64,000 nucleotides of DNA from Mycobacterium sp. OTB74 (lineage in GTDB: Bacteria; Actinomycetota; Actinomycetes; Mycobacteriales; Mycobacteriaceae), in assembly GCF_029892685.1 (NCBI RefSeq), contig NZ_JARXVD010000014.1:62001-126000 (forward strand), in the 5' to 3' direction. Below the pieces are notes generated by a model. That model had not been told where the DNA came from and made no database searches. It was given only the letters and a program-made list of their open reading frames with translations. This document shows, piece by piece, positions 34,238 through 43,217 of this stretch (position 1 is its first letter; each line of letters starts with the position of its first letter). Made by a program: the position numbers and the translations under genes.

Positions 34238-34651
34238 TTAGGCCTCGCCGCGGTCCAACAGTTCGCCGGAGCCGAGCACCCGCTCGACCCGTACTTCAAT
34301 GACCACACGGCGCGGGTTGATCCGAGGCGTTCGGTAGCGCTGGGCGTACCGAAGCTCAGCGTCGCGAACTGCCTCGGCTTCGGTGCTGACGGACGCCTTG
34401 CCCTCCAACGATAGCCACCGAGCCCCGTCGACCTGGCTCAGCACCGCCACGCCACGATCGGCGGCGTTGAGGGCCTTCTGGGACCCTCCGGTGGTGATGA
34501 CCCGCGCCACGTGTGTCTTGGGGTCGAACGTGAACCCCACGGCCACCACGTGCGGGGAACCATCTGTCCGCAGGGTCGTCAGCATCGCGAGATGACGTTC
34601 GGTGAGGAACGCCAGTGCGTCGCTGGTTAGCCGCGTAGTTGCCTTGGGCAT
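34238..34651 (-). CDS. F420H2-dependent biliverdin reductase (Rv2074-like)
   Basis: A 137-residue split-barrel protein, the same length as M. tuberculosis Rv2074, which reduces biliverdin-IX-alpha to bilirubin with F420H2. The sequence carries LTSDALAFLTERHLAMLTTLRTDGSPHVVAVGFTFDPKTHVARVITTGGSQK and GARWLSLEGKA, with RDAELRYAQRYRTPRINPRRVVIEV near the end. The start MPKATTRL was chosen on this alignment. Divergent from the SDR gene with 35 bp between, the same arrangement as Rv2074/Rv2073c. Confidence 0.9.
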   Translation of the reverse strand: MPKATTRLTSDALAFLTERHLAMLTTLRTDGSPHVVAVGFTFDPKTHVARVITTGGSQKALNAADRGVAVLSQVDGARWLSLEGKASVSTEAEAVRDAELRYAQRYRTPRINPRRVVIEVRVERVLGSGELLDRGEA

Positions 34652-34686
34652 CACGGTCAAAACTAGCGCAGGAGATAATCGCAGCC

Positions 34687-35442
34687 GTGAACGACACGGC
34701 GGACGGCGGCGGAGTCGTCGTCATTTTCGGTGGCCGCAGCGAGATCGGCATCGAACTGGCAGCCCGGTTGGCGCCAGGCAACACGGTGGTGCTCGCTGCC
34801 CGCCGCCCGGACCAGCTCGCTGACCAGGTTGCGACGGTGACCGCCGCCGGCGCCACTGTGGTGCTGACCTGCGAATTCGATGCTGACGACTTGGCGTCGC
34901 ACGGCGCAGTGATCGACCGGATCGAAGCCGACCACGGCCCGATCGGCACCGCGGTATTGGCATTCGGCATCCTGGGCGATCAGGCCCGCGCCGAGACCGA
35001 TCCGGCGCACGCGGTGGCGGTGGTGCATACCGACTACGTCGCGCAGGTGAACCTGCTCACCGTGCTGGCCGATCGGATGCGGAAACGGGGGAAGGGCAGG
35101 TTGGTGGTGTTCTCGTCTATCGCGGGCGCGCGGGTCCGCCGCGCCAACTACGTTTACGGCTCGGCCAAGGCAGGTCTGGATGGCTTCGCCTGCGGCCTGT
35201 CCGACGCCCTGCATGGCACCGGAGCACAATTGTTGATCGTGCGACCGGGTTTTGTGATCGGCCGGATGACCGAGGGTATGGAGCCGGCACCGTTGTCGAG
35301 CACTCCAGCGCAGGTCGCTGATGCGACCGTTCGGGCGTTGCGGCGGGGCAAACGCGCGGTTTGGGTGCCGTGGGGGATAAGGCCGCTGATTTTCGCCACG
35401 CGGTTTGTGCCGCAGGTGATTTGGCGAAAGATGCCGCGGTGA
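34687..35442 (+). CDS. Short-chain dehydrogenase/reductase (Rv2073c-like)
   Basis: A 251-residue SDR. VVVIFGGRSEIGIELAARLA (about 9-28) is a glycine-rich NAD(P)-binding motif in a shortened GGRSEIG form, and YVYGSAKAGLD carries the catalytic Tyr and Lys, with the Ser in VVFSSIAGARVR. GTG at 34687 was chosen by family alignment and a GGAG upstream. The substrate is unknown. It lies directly upstream of cobL, 31 bp away on the same strand, and may share the transcript. Confidence 0.88.
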   Translation: MNDTADGGGVVVIFGGRSEIGIELAARLAPGNTVVLAARRPDQLADQVATVTAAGATVVLTCEFDADDLASHGAVIDRIEADHGPIGTAVLAFGILGDQARAETDPAHAVAVVHTDYVAQVNLLTVLADRMRKRGKGRLVVFSSIAGARVRRANYVYGSAKAGLDGFACGLSDALHGTGAQLLIVRPGFVIGRMTEGMEPAPLSSTPAQVADATVRALRRGKRAVWVPWGIRPLIFATRFVPQVIWRKMPR

Positions 35443-35473
35443 TAAGCGCTTGCGCGAAGAACAGAGGATGCTG

Positions 35474-36652
35474 ATGAACAGACAGATCACGGTTGTCGGC
35501 ATCGGCGCTGACGGCATGGCTGGCCTGGCGTCGGCGTCGCGCGCTGAACTGCTCAGGGCCACAGTGATTTTCGGTGGACCGCGCCAACTGGAACTGCTGG
35601 ATGAGTCAGTCACCGCTGACCGCCGCAGCTGGCCGTCGCCGATGCTGCCGGCACTGCCGGAATTGTTCGACGGCCTGGCCGATGTGCACGTCGTGGCGTC
35701 CGGCGACCCGATGCTGCACGGTATCGGTGCCACGTTGATCCGACTATTCGGCCGGGACCGGGTGACCGTCCTGCCGCATGTGTCGTCTGTGGCACTGGCC
35801 TGTGCGCGACTGGGCTGGTCCGTCCAGGACGTCGAGGTGATCAGCTTGGTCAATGCCGCCACGCACACTGCGATTCGTCGTGGTGGGCGGGCTGTCGTTT
35901 TGTCCCGGGATGCCGAGACGCCGTCGGCGCTGGCGCAGTTGCTCGTCGAAACGGGCCGTGGCGAGTCCGAATTCACCGTGCTGGAACAGCTCGGCGGGCC
36001 TGGCGAACGCGTCACCGCCATGGTGGCGGAAGATTGGGCCGACGCCTCTCCAGATGTTGATGTGCTCAATGTGATTGCGGTGCGATATGTTCCAGATCAG
36101 CGAATATCGACTGTGCTGCCGGACTCGGCTTTTCAGCACGATGGGCAGATCACCAAGCAGAACATTCGCGCGGTGACCATGACCGCGCTGGAGCCGCGAC
36201 CAGGTCAAGTGTTGTGGGATGTCGGCTCGGGGTCGGGCAGTGTGGCGATCGAGTGGTGTCGGGTCACTGCCGGTCGAGCGGTCGCGTTCGAGCGCGATGC
36301 ACGACGTCGAGAGCGGATCATCAACAACGCCAACATGTTTGGCGTCAGTGTCGACGTGCGTGGGGCGGCTCCGGAGTGCTTTGATGATGCGCCGCGTCCG
36401 GATACCATCTTCATCGGCGGTGGGTTGACGCAGAAGGATCTGTTTGACGCCTGCTACCGCGCGTTGGGGTCGGGCGGCCGGCTGGTGGCCAACGCGGTCA
36501 CGGCGGAATCCGAAGCGTTTGCAGTTCAACGCTATTCGGAGTACGGCGGCGAACTGCGCAGGTTCCAGCACTACACGGGTGAACCGATCGGAGGCTTCAC
36601 CGGGTGGCGTCCAGCGCTACCGATAACTCAATGGACGGTGGTCAAACCATGA
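35474..36652 (+). CDS. cobL: CobL, precorrin-6Y C5,15-methyltransferase (decarboxylating)
   Basis: A 392-residue bifunctional enzyme of aerobic cobalamin synthesis. The N-terminal half is CbiE-like (ITVVGIGADGMAGLASAS, HVVASGDPMLHGIG), methylating C5 and C15, and the C-terminal half is CbiT-like (GQITKQNIRAVTMTALEPRPGQVLWDVGSGSGSVAIEW), decarboxylating the acetate side chain. ATG 35474 has GAGG 6 nt upstream; an ATG two codons earlier overlaps the Shine-Dalgarno. The stop overlaps cobM (ATGA). Confidence 0.93.
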   Translation: MNRQITVVGIGADGMAGLASASRAELLRATVIFGGPRQLELLDESVTADRRSWPSPMLPALPELFDGLADVHVVASGDPMLHGIGATLIRLFGRDRVTVLPHVSSVALACARLGWSVQDVEVISLVNAATHTAIRRGGRAVVLSRDAETPSALAQLLVETGRGESEFTVLEQLGGPGERVTAMVAEDWADASPDVDVLNVIAVRYVPDQRISTVLPDSAFQHDGQITKQNIRAVTMTALEPRPGQVLWDVGSGSGSVAIEWCRVTAGRAVAFERDARRRERIINNANMFGVSVDVRGAAPECFDDAPRPDTIFIGGGLTQKDLFDACYRALGSGGRLVANAVTAESEAFAVQRYSEYGGELRRFQHYTGEPIGGFTGWRPALPITQWTVVKP

Positions 36653-37404
36653 CGGTGTACTTCATCGGAGCCGGACCGGGCGCCGCCGATCTGATAACTG
36701 TCCGGGGCCAGAGGCTGCTGCAGTCCTGCGATGTCTGCCTGTATGCGGGGTCGATAATGCCCGACGACCTGTTGGCACTATGCCCACCGGGAGCGCGGGT
36801 AGTCGATACCGGGCCGCTGAACCTGGAGCAGATCATCACCGAACTGGCCGCTGCGGACGCCGCAGGGCACGATGTTGCGCGACTGCATTCGGGCGACCCA
36901 TCCATCTACAGCGCCGTGGCCGAACAGTGCCGCCGCCTCGACGAGTTGGGTATCAACCACGAAATTGTGCCGGGTGTACCGGCTTTCGCTGCGGCGGCTG
37001 CGGCGTTGGGCCGAGAGTTGACGGTGCCGGGGGTGGCGCAAACCGTGACGTTGAGCAGGGTGGCGACGCTGTCGACCGCGATGCCCGACGGCGAGGATTT
37101 GGTCACCCTGTCGAAGCCTGGCGCGACGCTGGTCTTGCACCTGGCCGCGGCCCAGATCGACAACATCGTTCCGCAGTTGCTTGAAGGCGGCTACGGGGAG
37201 GAAACGCCCTGTGCTGTGGTTGCTTTCGCGAGTTGGCCGGGCCAGCAGGTGATCACGTGCACGCTGGTCGATCTGGCCGAGCGCATGACCCAGGCGAGTA
37301 TCACCAAGACAGCGGTGATCATCGTCGGAGATGTGTTGGGAGCACAGGGTTTCGAGGGTAGCTATTTGTACTCCAGCGACCGCCGCCGCGGAAGTAGGCA
37401 TTGA
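36649..37404 (+). CDS. cobM: CobM, precorrin-4 C11-methyltransferase
   Basis: A 251-residue SAM-dependent uroporphyrinogen-type methyltransferase. TVYFIGAGPGAADLITVRGQRLL is the family's first motif, LHSGDPSIYSAVAEQ the second, and GVPAFAAAAAALGRELTVPGV the third. It adds the methyl group at C11 of precorrin-4. The ATG overlaps cobL by 4 nt and the stop overlaps cobK by 1 nt, so cobL-cobM-cobK form one tightly coupled operon. Length equals that of the M. tuberculosis enzyme. Confidence 0.95.
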   Translation: MTVYFIGAGPGAADLITVRGQRLLQSCDVCLYAGSIMPDDLLALCPPGARVVDTGPLNLEQIITELAAADAAGHDVARLHSGDPSIYSAVAEQCRRLDELGINHEIVPGVPAFAAAAAALGRELTVPGVAQTVTLSRVATLSTAMPDGEDLVTLSKPGATLVLHLAAAQIDNIVPQLLEGGYGEETPCAVVAFASWPGQQVITCTLVDLAERMTQASITKTAVIIVGDVLGAQGFEGSYLYSSDRRRGSRH

Positions 37405-38129
37405 TGACGCTGCTGCTATTGGGCGGCACGGCGGAAGCTCGGGCGCTGGCGAAGCGGCTGCACCCCGACATCGAGATCATTAGCTCGCTGGCCGGCCGGG
37501 TTCCCGACCCGGCTCTGCCTGAAGGCCCCGTCCGCATCGGCGGTTTCGGGGGCGTCGATGGTTTACGGAAATACCTGCAGGACAACAACATTGCCGCGGT
37601 TGTTGACGCCACCCATCCGTTCGCAGCGACCATCACCGCCAACGCGGCGCAGGCGTGCGCAGAGCTGCAACTACCGCATCTGGTGCTGGCCCGGCCGGCC
37701 TGGCCGCATGGCAATGCCATTTTGGTGGCCAGCGACGTCGCCGCGGCAGAAGCGGTCAAAGACCGAGGGTATCAACGGGTTTTCCTGACCACTGGGCGTT
37801 CGGGCACCGCCGTCTTCAAAGAATCGGATGCGTGGTTCCTGATCCGGGCGGTCACCCCGCCAGCGCCCGAGACGCTCCCACCGCACCACGAAATCGTGTT
37901 GTCCCGCGGCCCGTACGACTACTCAGGCGAACGTGCCCTGTTGCAGGAGCACCGGATCGATGCACTGGTCACCAAGAACAGCGGCGGGTCCATGACGCGC
38001 GCCAAACTCGAAGCAGCCGAAGAACTCAACATTCCGGTGATCATGGTGGACCGGCCGGCGCTGCCGGAGGGCGTCAACGCAGTGGCCACTGTTGCCGAAG
38101 CCGAGGGTTGGGTCAGGGAACGCTCGTGA
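37404..38129 (+). CDS. cobK: CobK, precorrin-6A reductase
   Basis: A 241-residue NADPH-dependent reductase. TLLLLGGTAEARALAKRL at the start binds nucleotide, VDATHPFAATITANAAQAC and VTKNSGGSMTRAKLEAAEEL are conserved. It reduces precorrin-6A to precorrin-6B (dihydro form), the step before CobL. The ATG overlaps the cobM stop (TGATG). The end of the gene runs into a terminator stem at 38126. Confidence 0.95.
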   Translation: MTLLLLGGTAEARALAKRLHPDIEIISSLAGRVPDPALPEGPVRIGGFGGVDGLRKYLQDNNIAAVVDATHPFAATITANAAQACAELQLPHLVLARPAWPHGNAILVASDVAAAEAVKDRGYQRVFLTTGRSGTAVFKESDAWFLIRAVTPPAPETLPPHHEIVLSRGPYDYSGERALLQEHRIDALVTKNSGGSMTRAKLEAAEELNIPVIMVDRPALPEGVNAVATVAEAEGWVRERS

Positions 38130-38178
38130 TTTCGGCGCGTTCCGTGACGGCCAGCGACACCGAGCGCGCCGAAATCAC
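38126..38178. terminator. Bidirectional terminator between cobK and the kinase-like gene
   Basis: GTGATTTCGGCGCG (38126-38139) pairs with CGCGCCGAAATCAC (38165-38178), a perfect 14-bp stem with a 25-nt loop. It overlaps the stop codons of both convergent genes, so both transcripts would end inside it. The outer stem has AAA/TTT but no long U-run. Confidence 0.7.
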
Positions 38179-39245
38179 TGGATGAGATCCATGGAGCCGA
38201 GCTCGCGGATGGCCTGGCAACTGCGCTCGGTCATGGTGAGCATCATGTCGTCGCCGCGCTCGGTCGAGGTGGCAAAAGCGGTGCCCAATACGACCAGCAG
38301 CGGCCCCTGCAGCATGCCCAGCCGATAGTCACGCCAGCACGCGTCCCGGTCGTAATCGGTTATGCCATAACGCATCAGCTCGTCGTAGTAGGCATCGACC
38401 AGCTGACGGTCAGCGTCGGCACGCTCATCGGACCGCAGGCTGGTCTCGGTGAAATAGGCCAGGTCACGGGCCGGCAGTCCGTTGCCGAGCGTCTGCCAGT
38501 CCACGATGGTCACCGCCGTGCGGTCCGGGTTGAACAACATGTTGTCCAACCGGTAGTCGCCATGCAGCAGCGCATGCCGGCTCTGCTCGGTCATCAGCCA
38601 GGGGTAGACCATCGACATCGACGTGCGCAGGGTGTCGCGGTCCTCCTCGGACATGCGGGCGCCGAGTTTCTCCAAGGTGATGTCAGTAGCCATCTTGGCG
38701 ACCTCGCCGAAACCCTTGGCGAACTCCTCGTTGGCCTTGGGCATCGAGATACCCGGGAAGTCAGCCCATTTCGGGTCGCACCAACTGGGGCCGTGCAGAC
38801 CGGCCAGCGCCCGGACCGCAAGCAGTGCCTCTTCCACCGAACAGCCCGCCAATTGGTCGCCTTGCTCCGCTGGGGCCATGTCGCCCAACAGAAGCGCGAA
38901 GTCGGCGCCGTCGTTGCCGATTTCACAGTAGTGACAGACCGGTACGGGGATATCGACGTGCTCGGCGATGTTGGTGTAGAACGCGTGCTCGGATTTGTAG
39001 CCGATGGCGACCCGCTCGCGTACCGATTCGTCCTGCGACGGCAGCTTGATCGCGAAAGTCTTTGGCCAAGATGAATTTTCGCTGTAGCTTACGTTCAGTC
39101 GGTAAGTGGCGCCGGTCTGTCCGGTACCGATCGGCTGGACGTCGACGGTGGCGACGTCTGTCTCTAGCGTGTGGCCGAGCCACTGCGGGGTCACGTCGCC
39201 GGGACCGCGGGGGATGGATACGACAGCCGTCATGGCACGTGACAT
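38175..39245 (-). CDS. Aminoglycoside-phosphotransferase-like kinase
   Basis: A 356-residue member of the APH/ecdysteroid-kinase-like family. LLHGDYRLDNMLF holds the catalytic Asp and Asn, and VTIVDWQTLGNG the metal-binding Asp; TFAIKLP supplies the ATP-binding Lys. It probably phosphorylates a small hydroxylated metabolite; true antibiotic resistance is not implied, as mycobacteria have several of these (Rv3168 group). It lies within the cobalamin gene region but on the opposite strand, between cobK and cobIJ. Confidence 0.85.
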   Translation of the reverse strand: MSRAMTAVVSIPRGPGDVTPQWLGHTLETDVATVDVQPIGTGQTGATYRLNVSYSENSSWPKTFAIKLPSQDESVRERVAIGYKSEHAFYTNIAEHVDIPVPVCHYCEIGNDGADFALLLGDMAPAEQGDQLAGCSVEEALLAVRALAGLHGPSWCDPKWADFPGISMPKANEEFAKGFGEVAKMATDITLEKLGARMSEEDRDTLRTSMSMVYPWLMTEQSRHALLHGDYRLDNMLFNPDRTAVTIVDWQTLGNGLPARDLAYFTETSLRSDERADADRQLVDAYYDELMRYGITDYDRDACWRDYRLGMLQGPLLVVLGTAFATSTERGDDMMLTMTERSCQAIRELGSMDLIQ

Positions 39246-39364
39246 TAGCTGTACTAACTGTAAAGCGTCAACGGTGCCCGCCGCCCTCGCCGATCAGCCT
39301 CCACGGTTAGTGGCTCACCCGAATCAGCGATGCGATTCGGCGCGCCGGGAGACCGGTGAGTGGA

Positions 39365-40849
39365 TCAGTGCGGGTAATACCGCGGCGTGAACACCCGGTC
39401 AGTACCCGTCCCGTCGCCATTTTCCGTGTGCTGCCACACTGTCTGGGACGACCCGATGATCAGCATGCAGCGCATGTCCACCTCGGCTGGGTCCAGGTCC
39501 GCCAGCCGCACCACGCGCACTGACTCGGACGGGCCGGCCACGTCGCGGCCGATCACCACCGGAGTATTCGGATCGCGGTACTCCAGCAGCAGATCCACCA
39601 TGGCGCCGACCTGCCAGGTACGGCTCTTGGAAGCCGGGTTGTAGATGGCCAACACCAGATCGGCGGCAGCGGCGGCCTTGATCCGCGTAGCGATGATGTC
39701 CCATGGCTTGAGCCGGTCGGACAGCGACACCACGGCGTAGTCGTGGCCCAGCGGAGCACCGACGCGGCTGGCGACGGCCTGCGCGGCCGTCATGGCCGGA
39801 ATGACCCGCACATGGACGCCCGGCCACTGCTGGGCCTCTTCTAGTACCGCGGTTGCCATGGCGAAAACCCCAGGATCACCGGAGGACACCACGGCGACGG
39901 TCCGGCCCTGCTGGGCCAGGCGGCACGCCAACTGGGCGCGAGCCGGCTCATCGGTGTTGTCGCTGGGATGACGCTGCTGTCCTGGCCGCACTGGCACCCG
40001 GTCCAGATACGGCCCGTAACCGATCAGGTCGGTGGCCGCCGCCAGCTCGCGGCGGGTCTGAGTCGTCGTCCATTCCGGGTCGCCCGGGCCCAGGCCGACC
40101 ACCACGACGCTGCCCTCCTCGGCCGGCGCGCTGCGCGAGCCGGGCACCATGGTCAGCGAGAAGTACGGCACGGTGTCGGACTGGACATCCCCGGCCGGCA
40201 GCACCCGCTGCGCCTCGGTGCTGGCGCGCTCCACGTAGAACGCTTGGTCCAGCCGACCAGATGCCGAAAGCGCCTGCCGCACAGCAGGATACGATCGGCC
40301 CAGCTTCATGATCACCGCGGCGTCGGTATCAGCCAGGCGGCGCTGCAGCTCATCAGGCGGCAGGGTGCCGGGCAGGATAGTGAGAACCTGCTCGCCCTGC
40401 ACCAGCGGCGTGGAGATGGCTGCGGACGCAGCGGCGACCGACGTCACGCCCGGCACGATCACTGCGTCGAACCGTGAGGTCAGGCGGGTGTGCATGTGCA
40501 TGTACGAGCTGTAGAACAGCGGGTCGCCTTCCGCCAGGAGCGCCACGTTTCGACCTGCTTCCAGGTGTGCGGCGATCCGTTCGGCGGACTCGACGTAGAA
40601 GTCCTCCATCGCGCCGTCGTAGCCACCCGGATGCGAAGTGGTCTCGGTGGTCACCGGATAGACCAGATGCTCCTCGATCTGGCCTTCGCGCAGATACGGT
40701 TCGGCGATTCGCCGCGCGATGCTGTGCCCGTGCCGAGCGCTGTGATAGGCCACCACGTCGGCCTCGCCGATGAGTCGGGCGGCTTTGACCGTCACCAGTT
40801 CCGGATCGCCCGGTCCCAGTCCGACGCCGTAGAGAGTTCCTCGGTTCAT
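39365..40849 (-). CDS. cobIJ: CobIJ, fused precorrin-2 C20- and precorrin-3B C17-methyltransferases
   Basis: A 494-residue fusion. The N-terminal CobI half begins TLYGVGLGPGDPELVTVKAARLI and methylates precorrin-2 at C20. The CobJ half starts at about 250 with VVVVGLGPGDPEWTTTQTRREL and does the C17 methylation with ring contraction. SSGDPGVFAMATAV and GHDYAVVSLSDRLKPW are CobJ signatures. The fusion matches M. tuberculosis (Rv2066). The start MNRGTLYG was chosen because the longer N-terminus would overlap cobH by 26 bp and is not conserved. Confidence 0.94.
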   Translation of the reverse strand: MNRGTLYGVGLGPGDPELVTVKAARLIGEADVVAYHSARHGHSIARRIAEPYLREGQIEEHLVYPVTTETTSHPGGYDGAMEDFYVESAERIAAHLEAGRNVALLAEGDPLFYSSYMHMHTRLTSRFDAVIVPGVTSVAAASAAISTPLVQGEQVLTILPGTLPPDELQRRLADTDAAVIMKLGRSYPAVRQALSASGRLDQAFYVERASTEAQRVLPAGDVQSDTVPYFSLTMVPGSRSAPAEEGSVVVVGLGPGDPEWTTTQTRRELAAATDLIGYGPYLDRVPVRPGQQRHPSDNTDEPARAQLACRLAQQGRTVAVVSSGDPGVFAMATAVLEEAQQWPGVHVRVIPAMTAAQAVASRVGAPLGHDYAVVSLSDRLKPWDIIATRIKAAAAADLVLAIYNPASKSRTWQVGAMVDLLLEYRDPNTPVVIGRDVAGPSESVRVVRLADLDPAEVDMRCMLIIGSSQTVWQHTENGDGTGTDRVFTPRYYPH

Positions 40850-40904
40850 TGGCTCACTTATCCTCCGGCCTCGTTCCTCGGTCGGCATCGTCGACTCGCC
40901 GGGC

Positions 40905-41531
40905 TCATTCGCGTTCACTCGCAATCGCATTCACTGCGGCGGCGGCCATGGCACTGCCGCCACGTCGCCCCGTCACCACCAGATAATCCATGCCGCGGGG
41001 CCGCGCGATCAGCTCATCCTTGGATTGCGCCGAGCCGACGAATCCGACCGGCCCGCCCAGCACCGCCGCGGGCACCGGTGCGCCCGCGTCGAGGAGCTCC
41101 AGCAGCCGGAACAAGGCGGTCGGCGCATTGCCGATGGCTAGCACCGCACCCTCCAAGCGGTCGGCCCACAGATCTACCGCCGCCGCTGACCGGGTGCTGC
41201 CCAGTTGCGCCGCGAGCTCGGGAGCGCGCGGATCGGCCACCAGCGACACCACCTCGTTGTCCGCGGGCAGCCGCGAACGGGTGATGCCGGCGGCCACCAT
41301 CGACGAGTCGCACAGGATCGGGGCACCGGCGGCCAGCGCTGTGTGGGTCCGGGTGACGACATCGTCGGTGTACGCGACGTGCTCGGTGAGGTCGACCTGC
41401 CCGCAGGTATGGATCAGTCGCACCACGACGCGGGATACGTCATCGGGGAAACGCGCCAGATCCGCCTCGGCGCGGATGGTCGCGAACGACTGCCGGTATA
41501 TCTCCGCGGCGTCACGCACGTAGTCAAGCAC
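40905..41531 (-). CDS. cobH: CobH, precorrin-8X methylmutase
   Basis: A 208-residue enzyme that moves the methyl group from C11 to C12 to make hydrogenobyrinate. RLIHTCGQVDLTEHV has the catalytic His41, followed by GAPILCDSSMVAAGI and AVLGGPVGFVGSAQSKDEL, all conserved. GTG start. It lies between cobG and cobIJ on the minus strand (9 bp after cobG), forming a cobG-cobH-cobIJ operon. Confidence 0.94.
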   Translation of the reverse strand: MLDYVRDAAEIYRQSFATIRAEADLARFPDDVSRVVVRLIHTCGQVDLTEHVAYTDDVVTRTHTALAAGAPILCDSSMVAAGITRSRLPADNEVVSLVADPRAPELAAQLGSTRSAAAVDLWADRLEGAVLAIGNAPTALFRLLELLDAGAPVPAAVLGGPVGFVGSAQSKDELIARPRGMDYLVVTGRRGGSAMAAAAVNAIASERE

Positions 41532-41540
41532 CCGCTAACC

Positions 41541-42686
41541 CTACGGGTGGCGCAGTTGGTACCCCGAAGTGGTCGCTACCAGCACTTGACCGGTCTGAGG
41601 GCGGCCGCAGGCACGCTCACAGCCGACGAAGTGCCGGTGTTCGGCTGGTGGCAGGCCTTCGGCGTCGTCTTCAGCAGCGTCCAGGACAGCGGCAGCGGCA
41701 TCCGAGCGCACATCGGCCAGCGACTTGGCGCATCCTGGGCTGCCGGTGCATGCGCTGACGCGAAGCCAGGGGGAGTTCTCGTCGAAAACCAGCCCCATGG
41801 GTGCCAGTACCCGCAGTGCGGTGTCTGCGACGCCCTCGTCAAGATCGCAGACGAGCAATGACCGCCACGGCGTGATGATCACTGGGGCGCCGATGGCCGC
41901 GACAAACTCGGCGGTACGGGCCTGCAGCACGCCCAGTGACACGGCAGCCCCCAACGTGACTTTCTCATCGTTCTGCGTGATCCAGCCGACCGGCGGCTTG
42001 TCGACGGGCGGCCATAGCGCACCGGCGGCGTCGGTGGGGGTCAGCCCGGTATCGGTTACCAATGCCACCGGGTCATCGAGTTCGGTTGTTCGCCAGCAGT
42101 TTCCGCGCACGCGGTGAAATGCGGCGGCCAGGTTCAGCAGGGTCTCGGTAATGCGAGATACCGATATCCGTGCTCCGGTATCGCGGCCCGCGATGAGCAC
42201 CGCCGCCGTGTCGGCCGCCAGTAGATGGGTGCTGACGTCAGGCTGCAGGCCAGAGATGTCGCCCCGGCCGTCGTCGATGCCGAACCAGAATCTGCCGGGG
42301 AGTTCGGCCAGGTCAGGACGGTTTTGTAGGGCTTCGTCCAGCTCTCGGACGGTGTCGCGCATGTCGCCGAGCCCGCCGAATCGACCCGACAACGGGGACG
42401 CGACGATATTGCGCACCCGTTCGTGGGTGGCAGATGGCAGCAACCCGGCCGCTGAGACCGCTGCAGCCAGTCCCTCGGTGTCGTGGACAGCACGCACCTG
42501 GATGTTGCCGCGGGAGGTCAGTTCCATTGCGGGTGAACCGAATTCGGTTGCCGCATGGGCGAGTGACTCCAGTTGCCCGGCGCTGATCATGCCGCCGGCC
42601 ACGCGGATTCGAGCCAGGGCGCCGTCGGCCGCCTGGTGCACCTGTAGCGCGCCAGGGCAGGCGTCGTCGTTACGGGTCCGGGCCAT
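41541..42686 (-). CDS. cobG: CobG, precorrin-3B synthase
   Basis: A 381-residue sulfite/nitrite reductase-like enzyme using a 4Fe-4S centre and O2 to hydroxylate precorrin-3A, marking the aerobic pathway. TSRGNIQVRAV is the ferredoxin-half signature. The cluster cysteines appear as SACTGSPGCAKSLADVR and FVGCERACGRP. It is the first gene of the minus-strand cob operon, and the only non-methyltransferase step in it before ring contraction. Confidence 0.92.
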   Translation of the reverse strand: MARTRNDDACPGALQVHQAADGALARIRVAGGMISAGQLESLAHAATEFGSPAMELTSRGNIQVRAVHDTEGLAAAVSAAGLLPSATHERVRNIVASPLSGRFGGLGDMRDTVRELDEALQNRPDLAELPGRFWFGIDDGRGDISGLQPDVSTHLLAADTAAVLIAGRDTGARISVSRITETLLNLAAAFHRVRGNCWRTTELDDPVALVTDTGLTPTDAAGALWPPVDKPPVGWITQNDEKVTLGAAVSLGVLQARTAEFVAAIGAPVIITPWRSLLVCDLDEGVADTALRVLAPMGLVFDENSPWLRVSACTGSPGCAKSLADVRSDAAAAVLDAAEDDAEGLPPAEHRHFVGCERACGRPQTGQVLVATTSGYQLRHP

Positions 42687-42912
42687 AGGTCCACGTTACG
42701 GCTCGTGCCAAACGCAGATTGCGTAGCTGCCTGCTCTAGGCGCGCGCCGATGCTTGCCGCACCGCGCCGCGGTGAATTGTGAAGTGCGTCACCGTCGATT
42801 TGGCGGTGTTTCCTGCCTTACAAGTCCCTTGTCTTCAACCTCTTTGTCCGTACGGTGAAACACGAACTTCCGCTTGCTACTTGGTATTCGGATGACCTGA
42901 GGGAGGGACGCA

Positions 42913-43023
42913 ATGTCCGATTTCGCACTGTACGTCGGTGGCGTACTCGCATTGATCGTGGCCGCCGGACTGCCTTACCAGGGCAAGACCTGGTACTCGC
43001 GCTGGAGCGCGAACGAGCGCTGA
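42913..43023 (+). CDS. 36-residue single-helix membrane microprotein
   Basis: A short ORF with an excellent GGGAGGG ribosome-binding site 5 nt upstream, encoding 36 residues beginning MSDFALYVGGVLALIVAAGL. Residues 5-20 form one membrane helix, followed by a positively charged and tryptophan-bearing end (GKTWYSRWSANER). An 18-bp terminator follows 36 bp later. The combination of Shine-Dalgarno, helix and dedicated terminator supports a real gene. It sits between divergent cobG and cobN. Function unknown; small membrane proteins of this size often regulate transporters. Confidence 0.65.
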   Translation: MSDFALYVGGVLALIVAAGLPYQGKTWYSRWSANER

Positions 43024-43058
43024 CGCTGTCGCTGTGGCGGTACGGCGAGACAGCCAGC

Positions 43059-43098
43059 CAGACGGGACGGGTTGCTGAAAAGCGACCCGTCCCGTCTG
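43059..43098 (+). terminator. Strong terminator after the 36-aa gene
   Basis: A continuous 18-bp stem (one G-U wobble) from CAGACGGGACGGGTTGCT to its partner AGCGACCCGTCCCGTCTG, capped by a GAAA tetraloop at 43077-43080. It isolates the microprotein transcript from cobN, whose start is 120 bp further on. Confidence 0.8.
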
Positions 43099-43217
43099 CA
43101 TCTGAGCTTCTATAGCGAGGCTAAACACCGGTGCTGCAACCCGGCCACAACCAGCTGGTCACGATCACGCCAGACGCTGCATGCCACGCGATGCCGCTAG
43201 TACGGTACGAATAGTCG

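Noticed and set aside
38175..39245. Antibiotic-resistance phosphotransferase
   Set aside because: The APH-like motifs are present, but the family in mycobacteria is broad and mostly of unknown substrate, so resistance was not claimed.
43099..43217. Possible cobalamin riboswitch before cobN
   Set aside because: No recognisable B12-box or conserved core was found by eye in this leader or in the 42687-42912 gap. The region is also short for a full riboswitch.
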